Notes under the pieces: model-generated
Database searches by the model: none
What the model was told of the DNA's origin: nothing
The model's input: only the letters and a program-made list of their open reading frames with translations
Position numbers and translations under genes: made by a program
Shown here: one piece after another, positions 1 through 6,616 of the stretch
Position numbering within the stretch: the stretch's first letter is position 1
Layout: every line of letters begins with the position of its first letter
Assembly (NCBI GenBank): GCA_937907525.1
Contig: CALCIB010000027.1
Span: forward strand, 1 to 35,763
DNA from: an uncultured Planctomycetales bacterium
GTDB taxonomy: Bacteria; Planctomycetota; Planctomycetia; Isosphaerales; Isosphaeraceae
DNA length: 35,763 nucleotides
Direction of reading: 5' to 3'

Positions 1-1425
1 CCGCCGCGACATCGCATGTTCGCGATCGAGTATTACAACCCGTCGCGGAGGGAGCGCCGCAAGGGACGTTTCTTCAAGAAGCCGGACGCCGCGGACCTGG
101 CCCGATACCGGGAGGCGGAAGACCGCTGGAGGGCGACCGCGCCCCGGTTCGTCCCGACGCAAGCCATCCCCCGGGGCGACGAGACCGACCGCCTCCACCG
201 CTGGGGATACGACGAATATCGCGAGCTGTTCAACCCCCGCCAGCTTCTGGGCCTCGAACTCAGCGCCCGGTTCATCGCGGGGGTGAAGGACGACCGAATC
301 CGCCGCGCCCTGGCCACGAACCTCTCCGACCTGCTCCGCTATCAGAACATGCTTTGCCGTTACGACACGACGGCGCTCAAGTCGCTGGACGTCTTCTCCG
401 TCCACGGCTTCCCGGTCGGGCTGGTGGCGTGCGAGTCGAATCTGCTGGGGATCGCGGGCGCGACGGGGGCGAGCGTGGGGTCGGGGGGCTGGACGAACGT
501 CGTCGCCAAGTACGCCAGGGCCAAGCGTTATTGCGACGCGCCGTTCGAGACGAGTTTCGCGGGCGCTCGCAAGGTCCAGGTCCCGATCGTCGGCGAGTGG
601 ATCGGCGAGCGCCGGGAGGGCTCGCGGCCGCGGAAGGTCTCGATCCGCTGCGCGAGTTCGACCGACGTCGAGTTGCCGCCGAACTCGCTCGACGCGGTGT
701 TCACGGACCCGCCGTACTTCGGCAACGTACAGTACGGCGAGTTGATGGATTTCTGTTACGTCTGGCTGCGGCGGCTGGTCGGCGACGGCCCGGAGGGGTT
801 CCGGCGCGAGTCGTGCCGAAGGGCCGAGGAACTGACCGGCAACCAGACCCAGGGCCGCGACCTGGCCCACTTCGCCGAGGGGCTGGCGGCGGTGTACGCC
901 AACATGGCCCGCGCGCTCAAGCCCGGAGCGCCGTTGGCCTTCACGTTCCACCACAACAAGCTGGACGCCTACAAGGCGGTGGCCGCGGCGATCCTCGATT
1001 CCGGGCTGACGTGTTCGGCGTCGATCCCCTGCCCCGCCGAGATGGCCGGCTCGATCCACATCCACGGCACCGGCTCGTCGATCGTCGACACCGTCTTCGT
1101 CTGCCGCGACCACGGCGAGACCCTCAAGCGCTGGCTCTTTACGACCCCCGCGGAGTTGGCCCGCGTGGTCGCCGACGACCTGGAGACGCTCCGCGCCGCC
1201 GGGTTGAAGGGGACGCGCGGCGACACGCGCTGCATGCTCTTCGGCCATCTCACCCGGATGGTCGTCTGGAATCTCCGCGCGAAGTGGGACCGCTCCCAGC
1301 CGACGCGCGATAAACTCGATCTGATAGGCCGCGCGATGGCGAGGTTCGGCGACCTGGCCCCGATCATCGACGAGGTGAGCCGAGAGCCCGGCGACGTCGA
1401 AACGCCGGGAGTTTCGAATCGATGA
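1..1425 (+). CDS. Adenine-specific DNA methylase, DUF1156/COG1743-like, 5'-truncated by window edge
   Basis: The reading frame is open from base 1, so this is the C-terminal ~470+ residues of a longer protein; the first ATG visible (base 16) is probably internal. The sequence carries a DPPYFGNVQYGEL motif (bases ~707-745), the DPPY motif IV of N6-adenine or N4-cytosine amino-methyltransferases. It is followed by a conserved methylase block around AFTFHHNKLDAY (bases ~937-972). The overall layout, with an MFAIEYYNP-like segment far upstream of DPPY, resembles large DUF1156-type methylases that carry a Zn-ribbon in the missing N-terminal half. Such methylases modify DNA in the cytoplasm and can belong to restriction or defence loci, but any partner would lie outside the window. 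The next gene starts 25 bp after its stop. Methylase identity is fairly sure; the subfamily is from memory. Confidence 0.8.
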   Translation, partial: PPRHRMFAIEYYNPSRRERRKGRFFKKPDAADLARYREAEDRWRATAPRFVPTQAIPRGDETDRLHRWGYDEYRELFNPRQLLGLELSARFIAGVKDDRIRRALATNLSDLLRYQNMLCRYDTTALKSLDVFSVHGFPVGLVACESNLLGIAGATGASVGSGGWTNVVAKYARAKRYCDAPFETSFAGARKVQVPIVGEWIGERREGSRPRKVSIRCASSTDVELPPNSLDAVFTDPPYFGNVQYGELMDFCYVWLRRLVGDGPEGFRRESCRRAEELTGNQTQGRDLAHFAEGLAAVYANMARALKPGAPLAFTFHHNKLDAYKAVAAAILDSGLTCSASIPCPAEMAGSIHIHGTGSSIVDTVFVCRDHGETLKRWLFTTPAELARVVADDLETLRAAGLKGTRGDTRCMLFGHLTRMVVWNLRAKWDRSQPTRDKLDLIGRAMARFGDLAPIIDEVSREPGDVETPGVSNR

Positions 1426-1450
1426 CGAGGTTCGAGCAAGGGAGGCTGAA

Positions 1451-2215
1451 GTGAGATCGCGTTGGATGTTCCCCGCGTCGGTCGTTCTGCTCGCGTTCGT
1501 CGCGACGGCGAGCGCCCAGGAGGCGGGCAAGACCGCCAAGGCCGGCGGCGACGACCCCACCGCCCGACCCAGGGCGCGGATGGTGCAACGGCATCTGGTG
1601 GAGCGCGGGATCAAGGATCCCCGCGTCCTGGACGCCTTCCGAACCGTCCCCCGCCACGAGTTCCTGCCGCCGGGGACCGGCCGCCAGGCGTATGACGACG
1701 AATCGATCCCGATCGGCGAGAGCCAGACGATCACCGCGCCTTACGACGTCGCGTTCATGACCGAGGTGCTCGCCCCCAAGCCGACCGACGTGGTCTTCGA
1801 GGTGGGGACCGGCTCGGGCTACCAGTCGGCGATCCTCTCGCGGCTGGTGAAGGAGGTCTATTCCGTCGAGATCCACAAGCCGCTGGGCGAGCGCGCCGCG
1901 GCGGTCCACAAGAAGCTGGGCTACACCAACATCCACACCCGGATCGGCGACGGCTACGAGGGGTGGCCCGAGGCCGCGCCGTTCGACGCGATCATCGTCA
2001 CCTGCGCCCCGCGGCGCATCCCCAAACCGCTGATCGACCAGCTCAAGGAAGGCGGTCGAATGGTCATCCCCCTGGGCGACCGCTTCACCCAGAGCGTCTG
2101 GCTGGTGGTCAAGAAGGACGGCAAGCTGGAGCGGAGGGAACTCCGGCCGACGCTGTTCGTCCCCATGACCGGCAAGGCCCTCGGGGAGAAGGCCGAGCCC
2201 AAGCCCGACCGCTGA
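1451..2215 (+). CDS. pcm: Exported protein-L-isoaspartate O-methyltransferase
   Basis: 254 aa. The family repairs isoaspartyl residues in aged proteins by S-adenosylmethionine-dependent methylation. The class I methyltransferase motif VGTGSGYQ lies at residues 118-125, preceded by QTITAPYDVAFMTE (residues 92-105), which corresponds to the family QTISQPY region with Thr in place of the usual Ser. Residues 1-22 (MRSRWMFPAS... up to ASAQ) form a typical Sec signal peptide with an Ala-x-Ala-like cleavage site, and about 20 low-complexity residues follow before the domain. The start is a GTG preceded by GGAGG at bases 1440-1444. The family is normally cytoplasmic, so an exported copy is odd because its cofactor is made in the cytoplasm. 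Its TGA stop directly touches the left end of an inverted-repeat element. Confidence 0.9.
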   Translation: MRSRWMFPASVVLLAFVATASAQEAGKTAKAGGDDPTARPRARMVQRHLVERGIKDPRVLDAFRTVPRHEFLPPGTGRQAYDDESIPIGESQTITAPYDVAFMTEVLAPKPTDVVFEVGTGSGYQSAILSRLVKEVYSVEIHKPLGERAAAVHKKLGYTNIHTRIGDGYEGWPEAAPFDAIIVTCAPRRIPKPLIDQLKEGGRMVIPLGDRFTQSVWLVVKKDGKLERRELRPTLFVPMTGKALGEKAEPKPDR

Positions 2216-2469
2216 GGGTCCGTCCCGCCATGGCGAACGACAACCGTTCCCGTCTTCCCCCCTCGCGGGGGAAGACAGACCGCGAAGCGGTCAGATGAGG
2301 GGGATGACAAGCCAAAAGGCGGTGGAAACTCGCGAAAGCCCGTCTTAACGACTCGGACTCCCGACGGCTTCCTTGCTCGTCCTCCCCCCCGTCCGGCCCT
2401 TCGGGCCACCTTCCCCCGCGAGGGGGGAAGGCCGTGATGCCGAACCCAACGCTCTAACGGGACGGATTC
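2216..2469. repeat. 254-bp MITE-like element, copy 1
   Basis: Non-coding element between pcm and the next gene. Its ends form an imperfect terminal inverted repeat: GGGTCCGTCCCG at the left and, read on the minus strand, GAATCCGTCCCG at the right. TCCGTCCCG (2219-2227) and CGGGACGGA (2458-2466) are exact complements. Inside are two arms, each with a near-palindrome: CTTCCCCCCTCGCGGGGGAAG (2254-2274), and its counterpart at 2410-2430 on the other strand. They are accompanied by small hairpins (CCGCGAAGCGG, GGCCCTTCGGGCC). The flanks are TGA (2213-2215, the pcm stop codon) and CGA (2470-2472), compatible with a decayed 3-bp TNA-type target duplication. The element has the same length and internal order as the copy at 12878-13131. 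Confidence 0.8.
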
Positions 2470-2494
2470 CGAACGACGCGACGGAGACCTCCTC

Positions 2495-5386
2495 GTGACC
2501 AAGACCGCCCCCCCTCTCCTGGCGACGCTCGCGCTGACGCTGACGTTGACGACGGGCCTTACGACTCCCGCGCGCGCCCAGACGCCCGACCCCGAGCGCG
2601 AGATCGTCCGCACGCCGCCGCCGCCGCGCGACGACCTGGAGGAGGACGCCAACGGCGACGGCCTCCCCGACGGCTGGTACAACGCCCGCGACGCCGCCGT
2701 CGTCGCCGAGGGGGGCGCGTCGGGCCCCAGGTTCGTCCGCTTCTCGGTCGACCGCCGCGGCCGGCCGGCGCGGCTGAGCCGGGCGTTCGGGATCGACGGC
2801 CGCGCTTACGAGGCGGTGGTCGTCGGCTTCTGGGTCCGCCTCAAGGACGTGGAGTACGGCGAGCGCGCCGGCGAAGAGCCGAGCTTCCTGATCGACTTCC
2901 TCGGCGACGGCCTCCGGCAACTGTCGCGCGGCACGATGGGCCCCTGGACCCGTTCCGCGGGCGACCGCTGGACGCGGGTCTCCAAGCGGATCGCCGTCCC
3001 TCCCGGCGCGCTCGACGCCATCATGTCCGTCGGCCTGATGGGCGCCGCCGGGGAACTCGACGTCGACGGCTTCACCTACGACCTGATCCCCCGCCGCGCC
3101 GCCGAGACGACGAACATGGTGGTCAACGGCGACTTCGAGCTGGGCGACCCGGCCCCGGCCTACTGGATCGTCAACAACGACGCGGCGCGGGCGTTCCCCG
3201 GTCGCGACTCCGATTCCTGCGTGGAATTGTCGCGCTCCGGGGCGAAGCTGCTCACCGGGCTGGCCGTCCCCGTCGAGGCGGTCGACTCGCTGGAGATCGC
3301 TCTGTACGCCAGGGCCCAGGGCCTGCGCGGCTCCGGAGGGGCCGCCGCCGGCTTCTTCTTCCTGGACGCGGCCGGCGAGCCGCTGGCGGGCCGCGGCGGC
3401 TCGGCCCGGGCGTTCCAATGGTCCGGCGCCTTCGAGTGGAAGCCCCAGCGCGCGACGGTCCCCGTCCCGCCGGGAGCGGTTCGGGCGGTGCTCCAGTTCG
3501 AGAAGCACGACGGCCTGGGATCGATCCGCGTCGACGACGTCCAGGTGACCGCCGCCCCCAACCCGGCGGCCGGCGCCTGGAGCCCGTTCCAGGTCGCGGA
3601 CGACGTCATCGGCTGGAGACCCTACGAGCCGGCCGGGGCGATCACGGCGGGCACGGCCCTGGACTTCTCGTTCCTCAACCCCGCCCCCGCCGGCTCGAAG
3701 GGGCCGGTGGTCGTCAAGGACGGCCGCCTGACCTTCCAGAACGGCGGCCGCGCCCGCTTCGTCGGCGTCCAACTCCTCCCCCCCGCGGCGTTCCAGGACG
3801 CGGCGAAGGCCGACGCCCTGGTCGACCGCCTGGCCCGCTCGGGCGTGAACCTCGTCCGCCTGGGCGCGCTCGACACCCCGCTGGGCCCCGATCGCAGCCT
3901 CTTCGACGACGCCGCGGACGACACGAAGGAATTCGACCCCGTCGCCCTGGAGCGGCTCGACCACCTGGTCGCGGCGCTCAAGAGGCGCGGGATTTACGTC
4001 GCGCTGGAACTGCTGGGGGGACGGCGGTTCCGATCCGGGGACGGCGTGAGGTCGGCCGGGCTGCTCGCCGCCGGCGGCGGTCCCGCGGCGGTCGTCGACC
4101 CGACCATCGGCAAGTTGAACACGGACGCCTCGCTCGCGCTTTTGGGCCGGACCAACGCGGAAACGGGCAAGCCGTGGCGCGAAGACCCGGCGCTGGCCTG
4201 GGTGACGCTCGCCGGCGAGGTGTCGTTGTTCGACCTGATCGACCGTCCCGAGGGCCTCCCCGCCCCCTACGACGCCGAACTCCGCAAGCGTGGCGAGGCG
4301 TTCCGAGGGTCCGCGGGGCGTCGGCTCTGGCGGGCGGTCGAGTCGGCCCATTACTCCGAGTGGGCCAAGCGTCTGCGCGAGGCGGGCCTGAAGGCGCCGC
4401 TCGCGGGGGTCTCGCACTGGCGGCGGGAGTCGGAGTTCAACGAGACGCTGGTCGCGCCGGGGCTGGACCTGATCGACGACCGCCTGTTCTGGACCCCTCC
4501 CGGCTTCGTCGCGCCGGAGTTCCACTCCCAGCTTTGGAGCCTCGACGGCGGGCTCGCGGCCGGGGCGGGCCGCAAACGGGTGGAGGCGCGACCCTACGTC
4601 GTCGGCCAGTGGTGCCCGCAGACCCGGGGGGCGTGGGCGTTCCCCCACGAGGCGGCCGATCAACTCCTGGCCGCGGCGACGGCCCGCCACGAGGACTGGG
4701 ACGCCCTGGTCCGCCGCGGGATCTTCATCTATCCCAAGGTCTGGGGCGACGGCCCGGTCGGCGCCGCCGGCGGCGAGGACATCTTCCAGATCCCGGAGGT
4801 CGCCAACGGCACGCCCCAGGTCTTCGCGCTTTGGCCGCACGTCGCCTCGATCCTGCTGCGAGGTCGCGACGACGACCCGCGGCCGGCCGCGGGTCGCAAC
4901 GCCACCAGGCGCAAGTCGCCGACGCCCGGCTGGGACCCCGAGCGAGGTCGGCTGGTGATCGACACGCCGTACACGCAGGGCCTGGCGGGCTGGACGACGA
5001 GCGAGGAAGCCTCGTTCCCGACCTTGCGCGTCGCCGTCGACTCGCCGTTCGCCGCGGTGATGGTCTCCTCCGTCGGGCCGGAGCCGATCGCCGAGGCGAG
5101 GCGGCTGCTGGTCACGGCGATCGCCCGGGTCGAACCGACGGGCTATCGCTGGGTCGACCCCTGGAAGCGCGACACGGCCGATCCGGGCCGCCCCCCCCTG
5201 CTCCTGGAACCCGTCGCCGCCCGCGTCTCCTGGCGACGCAAGGGAGCGGTGAAGGCGTACGCGCTCGACGAATCCGGCGCCCGCGTCGCCCCCGCGACGG
5301 TCGAGCCCCTGGCCGACGGCCCCGGCGGCGCGCTGGTCGTCGATCCGAAGGCCGCGACGATCCATTGGGAACTGGTCGCGGAATGA
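2495..5386 (+). CDS. Secreted multidomain protein with CBM-like region and GH5-like TIM barrel
   Basis: 963 aa, GTG start with GGAG at 2483-2486 (8-nt spacing). Residues 1-29 are a signal peptide ending in PARAQ. Residues ~50-360 hold two repeats of a beta-sandwich, carbohydrate-binding-like pattern (each with a DANGDGLPDGW- or VVNGDFELGDPAPAYW-type opening, as in CBM-like modules). From about residue 410 there is a barrel of the cellulase/GH5 superfamily: FQNGGRARFVGVQL, then LARSGVNLVRLGALD, LKRRGIYVALELLGG and ALAWVTLAGEVSLFD, where the Glu in AGEVS is at the position expected for an acid/base residue in the barrel. It probably acts outside the cytoplasm on a polysaccharide; the substrate cannot be told. 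The 254-bp element sits just upstream of its ribosome-binding site. A hydrolytic function is inferred. Confidence 0.65.
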   Translation: MTKTAPPLLATLALTLTLTTGLTTPARAQTPDPEREIVRTPPPPRDDLEEDANGDGLPDGWYNARDAAVVAEGGASGPRFVRFSVDRRGRPARLSRAFGIDGRAYEAVVVGFWVRLKDVEYGERAGEEPSFLIDFLGDGLRQLSRGTMGPWTRSAGDRWTRVSKRIAVPPGALDAIMSVGLMGAAGELDVDGFTYDLIPRRAAETTNMVVNGDFELGDPAPAYWIVNNDAARAFPGRDSDSCVELSRSGAKLLTGLAVPVEAVDSLEIALYARAQGLRGSGGAAAGFFFLDAAGEPLAGRGGSARAFQWSGAFEWKPQRATVPVPPGAVRAVLQFEKHDGLGSIRVDDVQVTAAPNPAAGAWSPFQVADDVIGWRPYEPAGAITAGTALDFSFLNPAPAGSKGPVVVKDGRLTFQNGGRARFVGVQLLPPAAFQDAAKADALVDRLARSGVNLVRLGALDTPLGPDRSLFDDAADDTKEFDPVALERLDHLVAALKRRGIYVALELLGGRRFRSGDGVRSAGLLAAGGGPAAVVDPTIGKLNTDASLALLGRTNAETGKPWREDPALAWVTLAGEVSLFDLIDRPEGLPAPYDAELRKRGEAFRGSAGRRLWRAVESAHYSEWAKRLREAGLKAPLAGVSHWRRESEFNETLVAPGLDLIDDRLFWTPPGFVAPEFHSQLWSLDGGLAAGAGRKRVEARPYVVGQWCPQTRGAWAFPHEAADQLLAAATARHEDWDALVRRGIFIYPKVWGDGPVGAAGGEDIFQIPEVANGTPQVFALWPHVASILLRGRDDDPRPAAGRNATRRKSPTPGWDPERGRLVIDTPYTQGLAGWTTSEEASFPTLRVAVDSPFAAVMVSSVGPEPIAEARRLLVTAIARVEPTGYRWVDPWKRDTADPGRPPLLLEPVAARVSWRRKGAVKAYALDESGARVAPATVEPLADGPGGALVVDPKAATIHWELVAE

Positions 5387-5415
5387 CGCCGCCCCCACCG
5401 GGGTCGGAAACGAAG

Positions 5416-5458
5416 AACCGCGTCGGCGGGCGTCCTTTCGGGAGGCCCGGACGCGGTT
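5416..5458 (-). terminator. Hairpin between convergent genes, probable terminator of the HU-like gene
   Basis: AACCGCGTC (5416-5424) and GACGCGGTT (5450-5458) are exact complements, with a smaller hairpin inside. Read on the minus strand, the stem is followed by CTTCGTTTCC, a T-rich tail, so it suits termination of the HU-like gene. The T tract is imperfect and no such tail exists on the plus strand. Confidence 0.45.
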
Positions 5459-5490
5459 GAACGCCGCATCGAAACCGAGCGCCGGCTTAC

Positions 5491-5892
5491 CTACTTGCCG
5501 ATGAATTCCTTCAGGTTCTTCAGGGGCCGGACCTTGACGACCTTGTGGGCCGGCTTGGCCTTGATGGTGATCGGCTCCTTGGTGGCCGGGTTGAAGCCGG
5601 GGCGGGCCTTGGTGGCCGGCTTGTGCTCGACCTTGATCCGCAGCAGGCCGGGGAGCACGAAGACGCCGGGGCCCTTCTTGCCGATTTCGGTTTCGATCAG
5701 GGCGGACATCGCGTCGAAGACGTCGGCCACCTGCTTCTTGGTCAGGTTGGTCTTCTCGGCGAGCTTGGCGTAGATCTCGCTCTTGGTGGCCGGCTTGGCG
5801 GCGGCGGCCTTCTCGGCGGGTTTGGCGGACTTGGCGGCGGCCTTGGCGGCCTTGGGGGCCTCCGCGGCCTTGGGGGCGGCTTTCTTGGCCAT
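5491..5892 (-). CDS. HU/IHF-family DNA-binding protein with lysine/alanine-rich N-terminal tail
   Basis: 133 aa. Residues ~38-133 form a bacterial HU fold: TKSEIYAKLAEKTNLTKKQV helices, then a DNA-binding beta-arm region with the RPGFNPATKEPI motif (cf. the family GRNPxTGE arm), ending in LKNLKEFIGK. Residues 1-37 are almost only Ala, Lys and Pro (MAKKAAPKAAEAPKAAKAAA...), a disordered basic tail like that of histone H1. Most HU proteins are about 90 aa without it, and in actinobacterial HupB the tail lies at the C-terminus instead. It should bind and bend DNA in the nucleoid; the tail probably adds non-specific DNA contacts (inference). It is convergent with the upstream secreted-protein gene, with a hairpin between them. 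Confidence 0.92.
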   Translation of the reverse strand: MAKKAAPKAAEAPKAAKAAAKSAKPAEKAAAAKPATKSEIYAKLAEKTNLTKKQVADVFDAMSALIETEIGKKGPGVFVLPGLLRIKVEHKPATKARPGFNPATKEPITIKAKPAHKVVKVRPLKNLKEFIGK

Positions 5893-6131
5893 GGGACGGG
5901 ACCCTCTTCACTTGGGATCGACGGGGAACGCTCCGCGAGTCGGTCGGATCGCCTCCCCAATGAAGAGCGGCCGTCACGACTCCCGCGGATCGTTTTCGAC
6001 GATTATGCCGCCGCGATCCACAGAAAATCAGGTCGACCCCCCGAAAATCCAGGGAAATCGCCCTTTTTCCGGTTCGCACCCCGGTTTTCACGCCTCCGAA
6101 GACCCTTTCGAGGCTCGATCCGCCGTCGCCG

Positions 6132-6341
6132 TCAGACCGCCAGGACGCGACGGCCGGGCTCGAAATCCATCAGGAAAGTCCCGGTCGCCGACACCATGTC
6201 GACGACGAACCCCTCCCTGGCGTAGGCCTCCGCGCAGCGCGACGCCTGCGCGAAGTCGGCGAAGGCCCGCCTCATTAGCCGCTTGCCGTCGCTGATCCGC
6301 AAAACGATGGTGGGACTCTGGGACCGCGATTCGTTCGTCAT
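6132..6341 (-). CDS. Small conserved-looking protein, function unknown
   Basis: 69 aa (MTNESRSQSPTIVLRISDGK... ending DFEPGRRVLAV). The ATG follows GAGGAAGGGGAAC, a good ribosome-binding site. The composition is balanced, with a predicted alternation of strands and one central helix (FADFAQASRCAEAYAREGF), and there is no signal peptide or membrane segment. The sequence VLRISDGKRLMRRAFADFAQA followed by a VVDMVSATG strand suggests a small alpha/beta fold. I do not recognise a family. It lies between the HU-like gene (239 bp downstream) and an area of strong hairpins upstream. That it is a gene rests on the ribosome-binding site and the protein-like composition. Confidence 0.5.
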   Translation of the reverse strand: MTNESRSQSPTIVLRISDGKRLMRRAFADFAQASRCAEAYAREGFVVDMVSATGTFLMDFEPGRRVLAV

Positions 6342-6376
6342 GTTCCCCTTCCTCGCGTCGACGCCTTCAAGCGCCC

Positions 6377-6449
6377 CCGCGGCGGCCGTCGCCGCCGCGG
6401 ATCCAAACGCCCGTCCGCCCGGCCCCGGGCGGCCGTCCGCGGACGGGCG
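6377..6449. other. Two strong GC hairpins in intergenic region
   Basis: CCGCGGCGGC (6377-6386) pairs exactly with GCCGCCGCGG (6391-6400) around a CGTC loop. Next to it CGCCCGTCCGC (6408-6418) pairs exactly with GCGGACGGGCG (6439-6449), with a nested CCGCCCGG/CCGGGCGG hairpin inside. They lie between the esterase stop (6617) and the small ORF start (6341), both on the minus strand. They could end esterase transcription, though only TTTGG follows on that strand, or shape the leader of the small ORF. Confidence 0.45.
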
Positions 6450-6616
6450 GGCGCCCAGGCCTCGTCCTGGTCTACTCCCTTACTCCCCAAACCCGTCGTC
6501 GTGTCTGACGTCTCCCAGAATCAACGCGGTCTTCTCGCCAGGCGTCCGGCGTCGCCGCGATCCGATCGCGACGCGACGCTTTTTGCAAGCAACTCCCAAG
6601 CCAAGCACGCGCTTTC

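Noticed and set aside
2345..6091. 1248-codon open frame on the minus strand
   Set aside because: It is antisense to the secreted-protein gene and the HU-like gene region, is Arg/Gly/Pro-rich with no family motif, and arises from the GC-rich codon bias.
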